From Methanocellales archaeon (lineage in GTDB: Archaea > Halobacteriota > UBA148): a stretch of DNA of 64,000 nt. Both the position numbers and the translations under genes were made by a program. The stretch spans positions 1 through 64,000 of the forward strand of contig JAQUQR010000004.1 of NCBI GenBank assembly GCA_028715985.1, read 5' to 3'. Each line of letters opens with the position of its first letter. Position 1 is the first letter of the stretch. This document shows, in pieces, positions 55,397 to 64,000 of this stretch. The notes beneath the pieces are model-generated. The model made no database searches and was not told where the DNA came from. It saw nothing but the letters and a program-made list of their open reading frames with translations.

Positions 55397-56515
55397 TTCT
55401 AGGACTATCCTTGCAATTTCATCTCCCACGTCAGACGTTTTGGATGAGCCTCCCATGTCATAGGTCTTGACGTTGCCCTTGCTTATGCTCTGCTCTATTG
55501 CCCTTACTATTGTATTCGACGCCTCTTTTTCTCCCAGGCAATCCAAAAGCATTGCTCCAGCCCATATCGTAGCGATGGGATTTGCTTTGCTCTTTCCAGC
55601 GTATTTTGGAGCAGAGCCATGAATCGGCTCAAACATGCTCGTTCCTTGGGGGTTGATGTTACCTCCGGGAGCTAGCCCCATGCCTCCTTGGATCATCGCC
55701 CCGAGGTCAGTTAGAATATCGCCGAACATGTTTGGCGTCACCACGACATCAAACCACTCTGGATTCTTAACGAACCACATTGCCATGGCATCCACATAGT
55801 TGAAATCGACCTTGACGTCAGGATAATCAACTGCTATCCTCTCCAAGATCTCTCTCCAGAACCCATACATCGGTATCACGTTTGCTTTATCTACGCTAGA
55901 GAGGTGTTTTTTGCTATTCTGAGCCAGCACAAACGAATAGCGAGCAACTCTTTCTGTGCCTTCCTTGCTGATCATTCCGACTTGATACGCTATCTCGTCG
56001 CTGTCGGAATCGATATCAAGTCCGAATTTAACGCTGTACAACTCTCTTATGATATCCAACTCATACTTATTGAGCCCTTTTCTCGCCCTGCCCCCGACTC
56101 CAATATAGAAGTCCTCGGTGTTCTCCCTTACGACTTTGAAATTAATTTCTTTAGGTCCCTTGTTCTTCAAGGGTGTCCAGACGCCCTCCAATAACCTTAC
56201 AGGGCGGAGATTGATGTATTGGTCCAAGTAGAATCTTATGGTGAGCAGGATGCCCTTTTCCAAAATGCTTGGCTTGATTCTTTCATCGCCTACTGCGCCA
56301 AGGTATATCGCCTTATATTTTTTTAGCTCTCTTAAGGTATCCTCTGATATTAGCTCGCCCGTTTCTAAATAGTAATTGGCTCCATGGGGGTAATCGACCC
56401 ACTCTACCTCAAAGTCGTGAACTTCTGCTGCGGCGCTGAGCACCTTCTTGCCTTCTGCGATGACTTCTGGACCAACGCCGTCTCCGCTTATGACTGGTAC
56501 TTTATACGTGGTCAT
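55382..56515 (-). CDS. leuB: 3-isopropylmalate dehydrogenase-type enzyme
   Basis: 377 residues. [74 protein letters not shown] and [28 protein letters not shown] are all typical of beta-decarboxylating dehydrogenases. With leuD upstream it probably serves leucine synthesis; homoisocitrate dehydrogenase (coenzyme B synthesis in methanogens) is the alternative. The last five codons and stop are shared with the 5' end of tRNA-Arg on the same strand. Overlaps leuD by 14 bases. Confidence 0.88.
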   Translation of the reverse strand: MTTYKVPVISGDGVGPEVIAEGKKVLSAAAEVHDFEVEWVDYPHGANYYLETGELISEDTLRELKKYKAIYLGAVGDERIKPSILEKGILLTIRFYLDQYINLRPVRLLEGVWTPLKNKGPKEINFKVVRENTEDFYIGVGGRARKGLNKYELDIIRELYSVKFGLDIDSDSDEIAYQVGMISKEGTERVARYSFVLAQNSKKHLSSVDKANVIPMYGFWREILERIAVDYPDVKVDFNYVDAMAMWFVKNPEWFDVVVTPNMFGDILTDLGAMIQGGMGLAPGGNINPQGTSMFEPIHGSAPKYAGKSKANPIATIWAGAMLLDCLGEKEASNTIVRAIEQSISKGNVKTYDMGGSSKTSDVGDEIARIVLEAPVG

Positions 56516-57005
56516 GTGATTTTCCTAATATGTTTTTCGTATATCCTATCAATCCGCCATGCTCAATTATTTTTCTTATGAACTCTGGTAGTGGCGTGGC
56601 AGGATATTTTTCATCTTTCGTCTGGTTCCATATCATGCCTTTTTCGAGGTCCACCTTGAGATGATCTCCCGTTTCAATCTGATCGACTTCATCGCACTCA
56701 AGCACTGGCAGTCCAATGTTGATTGCGTTACGAAAAAAGATTCTGGCAAATGACTTTGCAATAATGCAGCTTATGCCAGCACCCTTCAGTGCTAGTGGTG
56801 CATGCTCTCTGGAGGACCCGCATCCGAAATTTCTTCCAGCAACGATTATGTCTCCCGATCTCACTTGTTGTGCAAATTCTGGAAGTATTCCTTCAAATGC
56901 ATACTTTGCTAACTCATTGGGATCATTGATGGTGAGATATCTACCTGGAATGATAGCATCTGTATCAACGTCATCTCCAAATTTCCAAACGTTCCCTCTT
57001 TTCAT
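56502..57005 (-). CDS. leuD: 3-isopropylmalate dehydratase small subunit
   Basis: 167 residues. [35 protein letters not shown] and [19 protein letters not shown] are hallmarks of the swivel domain of the aconitase-like small subunit. It works with an iron-sulfur large subunit (not in this window) to isomerise isopropylmalate; methanogen homoaconitase small subunits look the same. Its end overlaps leuB, so the pair is co-expressed. Confidence 0.92.
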   Translation of the reverse strand: MKRGNVWKFGDDVDTDAIIPGRYLTINDPNELAKYAFEGILPEFAQQVRSGDIIVAGRNFGCGSSREHAPLALKGAGISCIIAKSFARIFFRNAINIGLPVLECDEVDQIETGDHLKVDLEKGMIWNQTKDEKYPATPLPEFIRKIIEHGGLIGYTKNILGKSHDHV

Positions 57006-57174
57006 AATGATTTAGATTATTGTGTTTAAACCCTATTAAATTCATCTTAAGAATTTCATGAAATAACGCGCTCTGCCATAGAGAAGTTTTGAGTTATCCG
57101 CGATAATTAGCAGAGCCTTAAAGCAATCTTGGAGTTCAAATGGTCAGCGTAAAAACAGGACCTGTTATGGTGCT

Positions 57175-58044
57175 CTAATGGAAAAGCAGCTGACTTGTAA
57201 CTTCAATCTCACGCTCCTCCTCTTCGTCGCGCATGATGGACACCCCTCTTAACGCTCTCATAGCCCCATCGATTTTGGCCTCTTCATGGACTATTATGGC
57301 ATCAGCATTGATCTCGCCCATAACTCTGCTACCTTTGTCAACATACACCTCCCCTCTTGTGATCAAGTCGCCATATATCTCGGTGTTTTGTCCTATCCTT
57401 ATTTCACCCCTCGCTCTGATGCTGCCGAAGAGCGTTGTATTATCTTTGACATTGATCGAATGGGCTCTGATATTGCCTACCATTCGACAGCTGTCTCCAA
57501 TGATCGCCTTTTCTGGGATTCGAATCATGTCGAGAGTGATCTTGGTTCCATTCGGCACGATCAGTGCCTGTTCGTTAAATACGTCGCTTTCCTCAGAAAA
57601 TAACTCGCTCAGCATCTTATCGACCTCTTCTCCTTCTCCAAGTCGGAGAAGTTCGGCCAGATATAAGATGATGTAAACGATTACTGGTACTGGGTTTCTG
57701 ATCACGATCCAGCCCTTCGCCTCAAAATCATCCTTGATATGCACGTCGTTTCCGATATCCAGGTCGCCTTTCACGACCAATTTGCCGTTTATATTGGTAC
57801 GCTCACCTATGTATGCGTCCTTCTTCGTCCTTACGTCCCCGTTTATGTTTGACCAGAGGTCCAGTCTTACGTCTTCCTCGGCTACGATGTCCCCATCTAT
57901 TTTCACTCGTTCGCCGATGATGACGGAGCGCGCAAAAAGTCCATAGCTGATCTCAGAATGGTTGCCTATTAGAACATCTCCCTCTACTATTATCGATCTA
58001 TCTCCCATCTGCGTGTTGTCTGGCATGACAAAAGAACGAAGCAA
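57175..58044 (-). CDS. Polymer-forming (bactofilin-like) beta-helix protein
   Basis: 289 residues. The sequence is made of hexapeptide-like repeats with G/N-D/G-V/I alternation (IIVEGDVLIGNHSEISYG, VKIDGDIVAEEDVRL, INGDVRTKKDAYIGE, NTEIYGDLITRGEVYVDKG), which form a left- or right-handed beta helix. A helical insertion at about 120-160 (PVIVYIILYLAELLRLGEGEE) interrupts two helix blocks. The pattern fits polymer-forming cytoskeletal proteins; gamma-class carbonic anhydrase or acyltransferase are less likely because no active-site motif is seen. Confidence 0.75.
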   Translation of the reverse strand: MLRSFVMPDNTQMGDRSIIVEGDVLIGNHSEISYGLFARSVIIGERVKIDGDIVAEEDVRLDLWSNINGDVRTKKDAYIGERTNINGKLVVKGDLDIGNDVHIKDDFEAKGWIVIRNPVPVIVYIILYLAELLRLGEGEEVDKMLSELFSEESDVFNEQALIVPNGTKITLDMIRIPEKAIIGDSCRMVGNIRAHSINVKDNTTLFGSIRARGEIRIGQNTEIYGDLITRGEVYVDKGSRVMGEINADAIIVHEEAKIDGAMRALRGVSIMRDEEEEREIEVTSQLLFH

Positions 58045-58130
58045 TTCTGCTATTTCACCACTCCCCTCTAGATGTTATATGGTATGATATGATTATGTAC
58101 CTACCACTATTTATTTATTATATTATATGA

Positions 58131-59342
58131 TTATGCCCCAAATTTTTCCGTACGATCGATTAAGTCCATGAGTATTGGCATCAGGTCCATGCTGCGAATG
58201 CGGTTCAGTCCCCCAGTGGCAGCACTTATCTCATCGTAAGTCCTGACATCGTCCGCTCTAACCCCCTGTCCTTTGATCATTACTGGAACTGGATCAGCTG
58301 AATGGTTTCTTACCGCTATGGGTGTTGAATGATCTGCTGTCACAACCACTAGCGCGTCTTTCAGGCGAGTTATTGGCTCCAAAGCCTTATCAACCTTACC
58401 GATGAACTGTGTTTTTTCCTCCATCAGGCCATCGTGTCCAGCTTCATCCGCGCCTTTGATGTTCAACAGCACGAAGTCATGGTCATTTAGTGCATTTATG
58501 GCATTTTTGACTTTGGCACTGACATCAGAGTCCACGCCTCCTGTAGCGCCTTTCGTCTCGATATAATCCAATCCATACATCCTTCCTATCCCGATGATCA
58601 ATCCAGTAGCGGCGACCACAGCCCCCTTTAGCCCATATTTCTCTGAAAACGTCTCAATTTTTTGTACAGTGCCAGCGCCCCTGATAAGTATTGTATTCGC
58701 CGGGAGCTTACCAGACCTTTTACGCTCCCTATTGGTCGGATGACCCTCCAGAACCTTCTCTGCCTGCTCAATAAATTCATTCAAGAGGTTAGCAGTTCTC
58801 TCTGCCTCTGGTCCAAGAGCGTCAACTCTTCTAACAGGTTCCCCATCATGTTTTGGATCAGATGCCGTTACATGTGAGCTAAGCCCATCTCCTCTGAGCG
58901 CCATTGCAGCCCTATGCCCAGTTGATCTCTTGAATATGAACTCTGTATCCAAATGCACCCCTTCTTGGATCGCTTTTGAAAGTTCAGTAGTATCGCTTAT
59001 CCTTCCTGCTCGTCTATCTATTACCATGCCCTCTTTAATCGTCGCAAAATTACATCTAAAAGCAATATCACCTTTTTTGAGGTGAATGCCTACACCGGCT
59101 GCCTCAAGAGGTCCCCTACCAGTGTAAACCTTATAGGGGTCATATCCCAGCAAGGCCAAATGCGCTACATCCGAGCCTGGTCTGATTCCTGGCGCGATGG
59201 GGTCCATGATACCGTTGACGCCTAAACTTGCCATCAAATCTAAATTCGGCTTTTTAGCCATCAGGAGTGGCGTTTTCCCATTTATCGGACGGTCTGAGAC
59301 ACCATCTAAAACAACCAATAGTATCTTCCTGGCGATACCCAT
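58131..59342 (-). CDS. apgM: Archaeal cofactor-independent phosphoglycerate mutase
   Basis: 403 residues. LLVVLDGVSDRPINGKTPL, PGIRPGSDVAHLALLGYDP, GRGPLEAAGVG, and the metal block VVTADHSTPIAVRNHSADPVPV match the ApgM family of the alkaline-phosphatase superfamily. It interconverts 3- and 2-phosphoglycerate in glycolysis and gluconeogenesis. Stands 33 bases from the end of the S3Ae gene, same direction. Confidence 0.95.
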   Translation of the reverse strand: MGIARKILLVVLDGVSDRPINGKTPLLMAKKPNLDLMASLGVNGIMDPIAPGIRPGSDVAHLALLGYDPYKVYTGRGPLEAAGVGIHLKKGDIAFRCNFATIKEGMVIDRRAGRISDTTELSKAIQEGVHLDTEFIFKRSTGHRAAMALRGDGLSSHVTASDPKHDGEPVRRVDALGPEAERTANLLNEFIEQAEKVLEGHPTNRERKRSGKLPANTILIRGAGTVQKIETFSEKYGLKGAVVAATGLIIGIGRMYGLDYIETKGATGGVDSDVSAKVKNAINALNDHDFVLLNIKGADEAGHDGLMEEKTQFIGKVDKALEPITRLKDALVVVTADHSTPIAVRNHSADPVPVMIKGQGVRADDVRTYDEISAATGGLNRIRSMDLMPILMDLIDRTEKFGA

Positions 59343-59375
59343 AAATAGCTATTCTTTCTGCTTGATATTTAAAAA

Positions 59376-59990
59376 CTACCCAGTTGCTTGGGTCTCTTCT
59401 ATTTTTACGACTTCTTTTGGCCTATAGATAACCTCTGTCTTTCTGAGTTCCACTCTACGCAACGGATAAATATCCTTTGCCACTTTATAGATATCAGATG
59501 CAATCTTACCGAGCACGATTTCTTGGATGAATGCAGCGAAATCAAGTTCTTTTGCCCTAGAAGTCACGATATCATGCATCATTTGCCTGATCGTTTTTAT
59601 CTGAGGGTGGCTTGCCCGTCTGACCGTAAAACAAGATGGCTTGATCCTTACTTTGTATCCATCTGGCGTGGTTGCAATTATGTTTGCATCGATCTTGGAT
59701 GTTCTCCTCTTAACCAAGGACCTCATATAGTCACGAGCCATTTCGTGACCAATAAATCTAGTTTGAGCCCCATTCGCATCTACTTCATAAATCTTAAACA
59801 GCATATTGATATTCTTTTTGGACCAGTCGTCTGTCATGTCACCTAAGGTGGTCGTCATAATCTTACCTATCAGCTTCTTGGGTTCATCGGTAGGCGTTTC
59901 CCCAATGATCGCATGACCAAACATCTCTGGAGCAAGCACATTATACCATTTTTTAGCTTTCCATCCCTCTTTCTTTGATCTTTTAGCCAT
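59376..59990 (-). CDS. rps3ae: 30S ribosomal protein S3Ae
   Basis: 204 residues. KWYNVLAPEMFGHAIIGETPT, GRVIETT-type KIMTTTLGDMTDD, and RFIGHEMARDYMRSLVKRRTSKID are diagnostic of S3Ae (archaeal/eukaryotic-specific). Leads a small leftward unit with apgM. Confidence 0.97.
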   Translation of the reverse strand: MAKRSKKEGWKAKKWYNVLAPEMFGHAIIGETPTDEPKKLIGKIMTTTLGDMTDDWSKKNINMLFKIYEVDANGAQTRFIGHEMARDYMRSLVKRRTSKIDANIIATTPDGYKVRIKPSCFTVRRASHPQIKTIRQMMHDIVTSRAKELDFAAFIQEIVLGKIASDIYKVAKDIYPLRRVELRKTEVIYRPKEVVKIEETQATG

Positions 59991-60068
59991 ATTAAAATCG
60001 AATGTGTATGGGATGGAGGATATATAAAGATGATGTCGATTCGCAAGGATTTGAAAATTTTTATTTAC

Positions 60069-60945
60069 TTATAACGCCTCTTTGTATCGGATAATAAGAG
60101 ATTTGATCAATCCATCGCATCTCTCTTCAGCATAGGAGACTTCTTCCATTTTTACATAAGCCCAAATGATGTATTCATCATGTCCAACCATTATAATTTT
60201 GTAGGTTCCATCCCAGCCTCCATAACCGATAACTTTCCATGTATATTTTTCTCCTGACCAATCATCAAAAGAGAAATTAGTCCTAGTAGTAATATTTTTA
60301 CTTTTGGCGTGTAGATTTATATTATAAGACATTGCGATTTTAGCATCACTCAAACTTTCAAATCTATCCCCATACAAGCGAACACAATAGTTACTATATG
60401 AGCGAACATATTCTGGGTAGTAATCAATACCTGCTTCCTTGTAGGACCCAGAACCTATTATTTCACCATTAATTTCAAAGCCATTAAATGTCTCTCCTTC
60501 CCTTGGGAAGAAATCTACAATTTTTGGATTCTTAGATACCTCTTGGGGCGTTGGAGCTGGTGTTGGTGTTGGAGTAGGTGCTGGTGTGGGAGTAGCTGTA
60601 ATTTGAGATACAGGTATATCGGCATCTAAAGGATTTGGATCCTGTGGATCCCAGTAATCATCCCCATCTGTATCTTTTTTATATGGGTCGGTTCCTGCAA
60701 GTCTCTCTTGTTCATCGCTCCATCCATCACCATCTGAATCAGGTTTCGGTGTAGGAGCTGGAGTTGGAGTAGGAGTAGGAGTTGGAGTAGGAGTTGGTGT
60801 GGGTGTTGGAGTAGGAGTTGGTGTGGGTGTTGGAGTAGGAGTTGGTGTGGGTGTTGGAGTAGGCTTAAACAGCCTCTCTTCGATACACCCTGAAAAAGCA
60901 CATGTAATTAAAGCAAAAAAACAAAATAGCCACTACTTTTTTCAT
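60069..60945 (-). CDS. Lipoprotein with calcium-binding repeats, frame broken in the signal peptide
   Basis: The main frame, about 285 codons, reads from a lipobox region (LITCAFSGC) through a Pro-Thr stalk, a thrombospondin-type-3-like block [27 protein letters not shown], a second Pro-Thr stretch, and a C-terminal domain of about 140 residues. The ATG at 60945 starts [10 protein letters not shown] but is one base out of frame with the rest at a run of seven T (gtttttttgc, minus strand). Removing one T gives a perfect lipoprotein signal. The C-terminal domain has no named family. Confidence 0.72.
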
Positions 60946-61091
60946 TTTAATTAACCTTCTGTATCTTCTCCAATGATCCCTATTTATTCTAATCTTCTTA
61001 ATATATCTATTGCCAAAATGTTGCCTCATTAGGGTATTATTAAAAATGAAGTGGTTGAGAGACTTTAATCCTCTCGATCACAACACCACCC

Positions 61092-61132
61092 TTTTCACGC
61101 CTCTGTTATCTCCAGCGCTTTCTGACCAGTTA
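61092..61132 (-). repeat. Dispersed repeat, copy 3 (inverted)
   Basis: On the minus strand it reads ggataactgg, then gaaagcgctggagata (plus-strand 61107-61122), then ggcgtgaaaa. Matches copies 1 and 2. It lies in the 480-base gap between the lipoprotein gene and dapL, which otherwise holds only the dapL promoter. Confidence 0.75.
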
Positions 61133-61427
61133 TCCTTACCTTAGTGTTCTCGTCCCATCCAAAAACGACCGATGTCCATGGGCAAAGTAACCATATAACT
61201 CGATCCCATTTTCAGGATTTTTCTATCTTTCATGTTTTAATATTGGTTTAAATATTTATTAAAGGTTTGGTTGGTTAGGAAGCTAAAAAAGGTAATTAAT
61301 ATTTGTAGTTTCCATGGTTAAGTCAAGAATTGAGATTTTTAGGTTAGTAAATATACTATCTAAATTTAATTTTCCTTTACTGAGCATTACAAAAGTATTT
61401 TTATACAGCGCTCTTAGGAGAATAGAG

Positions 61428-62585
61428 ATGTATGCCCATAGAATGAGTACCCTGCCTTCTTATCTCTTTGCAAAACTTGACCAACTGAAATCTGAAAAAA
61501 TAAAACAGGGTATAAAAGTCATCGATCTTGGGATTGGGGATCCAGATCAGCCGACGCCAGAACACATCATTCGGGCATTATGTGCTGCTGTTGAAGACCC
61601 TATTACGCATAGGTACCCCCCCTACGAAGGCATTATTTCCTTCAGAGAAGCAGTATCCCAGTGGTATGGCAAAACCTTCGGCGTTAGGCCTGATCCAGAG
61701 GATCAGGTGCTCGCCCTTATAGGCTCAAAAGAGGGTCTGGCTCATATTCCTCTTGCATTCGTGAATCCCGGGGATGTCACACTCGTTCCGGATCCAGCTT
61801 ATCCGGTCTATCGCATGGGAACTCTAATCGCGGGTGGCACTCCGTATCTCATGCCATTGTTGGCTGAAAAAGGCTTCCTGCCGGATCTGGATGTGATTCC
61901 CAGAAGTGTAGCTAGGTCGGCAAAGATGCTCTTCATAAATTATCCAAACAATCCCACTAGTGCTATCGCTGAAAAAAAATTCTTCAAAAAGGTGGTTGAC
62001 TTCGCATCCGATAACGGGCTGATCGTTTGCCATGATAATGCTTATTCTGAGATGACCTATGACGGATATAAAGCGCCGTCTTTCCTAGAGACTAAGGGTG
62101 CGATGGAAGTCGGAGTTGAGTTCCACTCTCTTTCTAAGACCTACAATATGACCGGATGGCGGCTTGGCTTTGCTGTTGGCAACTCTGAGGTCCTTGCTGG
62201 CTTGGGAAAAGTGAAGACCAACATAGATTCGGGTGTGTTCAGGGCAGTACAAACGGCGGGTATAACCGCCCTGACAGGGCCTCAAGATTGCGTTACAAGA
62301 ATGCGGGCAATCTACCAAGAGAGGCGGGACTTCTTGCTTGCTGGATTGCGGGAAATGGGCATATCCGTGGAACCTCCAAAAGCGACGTTCTATGTCTGGG
62401 CACCTGTACCTAGCGGATTTACTTCTATGCAATTCTCAAATCTGTTGTTGGACAAAGCCGGAGTTGTAGTGACACCTGGCATTGGCTTCGGTGAGCATGG
62501 TGAAGGATATATACGTCTTTCGCTAACTACTTCTATGGAAAAAATCAAAGAGGCAGTAGAACGAATGAGAAATGTGGGGATATGA
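61428..62585 (+). CDS. dapL: LL-diaminopimelate aminotransferase
   Basis: 385 residues from ATG 61428 (ribosome site aggaga upstream); a longer frame from 61314 would add an unconserved hydrophobic stretch. Fold-type I aminotransferase: IDLGIGDPDQPTPEHI, INYPNNPTSAI, and the PLP lysine in SLSKTYNMTGWRLGF. DapL converts tetrahydrodipicolinate to LL-diaminopimelate in one step. Followed by hisG and lysA with 6-base and overlapping junctions. Confidence 0.93.
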   Translation: MYAHRMSTLPSYLFAKLDQLKSEKIKQGIKVIDLGIGDPDQPTPEHIIRALCAAVEDPITHRYPPYEGIISFREAVSQWYGKTFGVRPDPEDQVLALIGSKEGLAHIPLAFVNPGDVTLVPDPAYPVYRMGTLIAGGTPYLMPLLAEKGFLPDLDVIPRSVARSAKMLFINYPNNPTSAIAEKKFFKKVVDFASDNGLIVCHDNAYSEMTYDGYKAPSFLETKGAMEVGVEFHSLSKTYNMTGWRLGFAVGNSEVLAGLGKVKTNIDSGVFRAVQTAGITALTGPQDCVTRMRAIYQERRDFLLAGLREMGISVEPPKATFYVWAPVPSGFTSMQFSNLLLDKAGVVVTPGIGFGEHGEGYIRLSLTTSMEKIKEAVERMRNVGI

Positions 62586-62591
62586 TTGATC

Positions 62592-63464
62592 ATGCTTAAT
62601 ATTGCGCTTCCAAAGGGCAGTTTGGAGGAACAGACACTGTCGCTTTTTAGGGCAGCAGACCTTGACGTAAAAGCCACATACAGGGGGTATAATCCACACA
62701 TAGATGACCCCAGAATCGATAAGGTAAAAATACTGAGACCTCAGGAAATTCCGAAATACGTTGAGGAAGGCTATTTTGATCTCGGCATCTCAGGTTATGA
62801 CTGGGTTCTTGAATCGGGTGCGGATTTGATCGAGATTGCGGATTTGCCCTATAGCAAACAGGGCGCAGGAGTTGTTAGAATCGTGGTCGCTGTACCCATC
62901 GAATCCGAGATCAACGATGTGAGGGGAATAAGACCAAACAGCAGGGTATCCACAGAATTTCCGAACCTAACCAAGGAGTATTTTAAGAAATTGGGCATTC
63001 CTGTCAGGATATTTTATTCCTATGGTGCGACAGAGGCAAAAGTACCTGAGCTGATGGACGTCATCGTCGACTTGACGGAGACAGGTGAGACGCTGAGGAG
63101 AAATGGGCTGAAGATAATCGGAACGATCCTTGAGTCCTCCACTAGACTAATAGCGAACAAGAAGTCATGGAATAATCCAGAGAAAAGAAAGGCAATGGAA
63201 GAGATTAAAATCCTGCTTCTGGGAGTCATAGCAGCCCGTGGCAAGGTGCTCCTAAGCATGAATGTGCCAAAAGAAAAGCTAGATGCTGTTGTGGGGTTGT
63301 TACCTGCCATGAAAAATCCGACCATCTCCCAATTGTATGGTTCGACATACTATGCGGTGGAAACGGTGGTGGATAAAAAGGACGTCAACATTCTCCTCCC
63401 TCAACTGAAAGACGAAGGGGCAGAGGACATTCTTGAGATGAACATCACAAAGATCGTGGAATGA
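62592..63464 (+). CDS. hisG: ATP phosphoribosyltransferase (long form)
   Basis: 290 residues from ATG 62592; a TTG six bases upstream is less likely. MLNIALPKGSLEEQTLSLF, DLGISGYDWVLESGADL, and ATEAKVPELMDVIVDLTETG are HisG motifs; the C-terminal regulatory ACT-like domain (about 215-290) marks the long, histidine-inhibited form. First step of histidine synthesis. Unusual placement between two lysine genes. Confidence 0.95.
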   Translation: MLNIALPKGSLEEQTLSLFRAADLDVKATYRGYNPHIDDPRIDKVKILRPQEIPKYVEEGYFDLGISGYDWVLESGADLIEIADLPYSKQGAGVVRIVVAVPIESEINDVRGIRPNSRVSTEFPNLTKEYFKKLGIPVRIFYSYGATEAKVPELMDVIVDLTETGETLRRNGLKIIGTILESSTRLIANKKSWNNPEKRKAMEEIKILLLGVIAARGKVLLSMNVPKEKLDAVVGLLPAMKNPTISQLYGSTYYAVETVVDKKDVNILLPQLKDEGAEDILEMNITKIVE

Positions 63465-64000
63465 TGTCGACTAGAGGTCATCTGGAAGTTAAGAGCTCTC
63501 ATCTGGTCCTAGGTGGCGTCGATACTGTTACCTTGGTAGAGCAGTTCGGCACTCCTCTATATGTAACCAATGAGGCAAGAATCAGGGCTAATTATCAGAG
63601 GTTCAAAGACGCCTTCCCAAATGCAGACATATATTATGCCGCCAAGTCGAACTATAATCTGACAGTTCTCAGGATACTTGCAGAGGAAGGGGCTGGAGCG
63701 GACGTGTTCTCGGGCGGAGAGTTGCACTGTGCTCTCAAGGCGGGAATTCCTTCTGATAAGATATTGTTCAACGGAAATTCCAAGACCGATGCTGAACTGG
63801 AAATGGCTGTTAAGAACAACATAAGAGTTTCAGTTGACTCCTTGGACGAGTTAAGAGCTCTCTCGGGGATCGCGCATGAGCACGATCATCAGGCAGAAGT
63901 TGCCTTCCGAGTGAACCCAGACGTATCGCCACACACTCATCCGAAGATAGCAACTGGATTGAGAGAGACTAAGTTTGGCATTCCCTCCAGTGATGTCATT
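63461..64000 (+). CDS. lysA: Diaminopimelate decarboxylase (3' end outside window)
   Basis: The first 180 residues are present: EQFGTPLYVTNEARIRANYQ, the PLP lysine in IYYAAKSNYN, GADVFSGGELHCALKAGI, and KILFNGNSKTDAEL. LysA makes lysine from meso-diaminopimelate, the step after DapL and epimerisation. The ATG overlaps the hisG stop by four bases. Confidence 0.95.
   Translation, partial: MMSTRGHLEVKSSHLVLGGVDTVTLVEQFGTPLYVTNEARIRANYQRFKDAFPNADIYYAAKSNYNLTVLRILAEEGAGADVFSGGELHCALKAGIPSDKILFNGNSKTDAELEMAVKNNIRVSVDSLDELRALSGIAHEHDHQAEVAFRVNPDVSPHTHPKIATGLRETKFGIPSSDVI

Noticed and set aside
1-64000. CRISPR arrays, cas genes, transposases or insertion-sequence ends
   Set aside because: No regularly spaced short repeats with unique spacers and no transposase-like protein were seen in any part of the window.

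Overview
The window comes from a euryarchaeal genome, most likely a methanogen or anaerobic alkane/methane oxidiser of the Methanomicrobia/Syntropharchaeia type. Evidence: transcription factor B, FEN-1, SRP19, ribosomal protein S3Ae, HerA, archaeal cupin-type glucose-6-phosphate isomerase, archaeal phosphoglycerate mutase (ApgM), diphthamide genes (DphB, Dph6), DUF2070, UPF0212 and DUF371 proteins, TATA-type promoters, tRNA introns with bulge-helix-bulge folds, and S-layer-like proteins ending in a PGF-CTERM sorting tail. Assignment to a genus is not possible from sequence alone.

Layout. 1-5.9 kb: two tandem S-layer-like genes sharing a perfectly identical 2-kb tract. 5.9-15.4 kb: housekeeping block with a leftward operon dphB-herA-UPF0212-pfkB-dph6-DUF2070, a winged-helix regulator with TTCACA boxes, a Trm5-like tRNA methyltransferase and three tRNAs, one (Leu-CAA) with an intron in its D-loop. 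15.6-22 kb: accessory genes (Fic protein with a duplicated operator, DUF262 nuclease, PadR regulator plus ABC transporter). 23.3-26.4 kb: an integron-like array of three promoter-poor gene cassettes, each followed by an attC-type recombination site of 91-94 bp. Cargo is a RusA-like protein, a PD-(D/E)XK-like nuclease and a TIR-domain protein. No integrase gene lies in the window. 26.7-32 kb: LemA/HtpX, Hsp20 with a divergent regulator, and a dehydrogenase/aldolase/DeoC operon. 32-38 kb: secreted proteins, DUF371, Pcm, a RuvC-fold protein, a candidate structured RNA of about 194 nt, and FEN-1. 38-43.4 kb: presenilin-like protease, HTH-CBS regulator, SerB fused to a coiled coil, adenylate kinase and NadE. 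43.4-46.2 kb: AT-rich accessory genes bounded by a dispersed repeat. 46.2-53.2 kb: PgiA, TFB, PHP phosphatase, SRP19, XPF-type nuclease, and an archaeosortase with a partner membrane protein. 53.3-64 kb: PAS protein, intron-containing tRNA-Arg overlapping leuB, leuD, bactofilin-like protein, ApgM, S3Ae, a frameshifted lipoprotein, and the dapL-hisG-lysA operon running off the end.

How parts work together. The archaeosortase belongs to the family that processes PGF-CTERM-type tails such as those on the S-layer proteins, although pairing these particular genes is inference. DphB and Dph6 are two steps of diphthamide synthesis on elongation factor 2. DapL and LysA belong to the diaminopimelate route to lysine. 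The cassette array is the most notable element: the 7-base core sites match cassette by cassette in the way integron recombination predicts, which is strong internal evidence for mobile gene capture in an archaeal chromosome.
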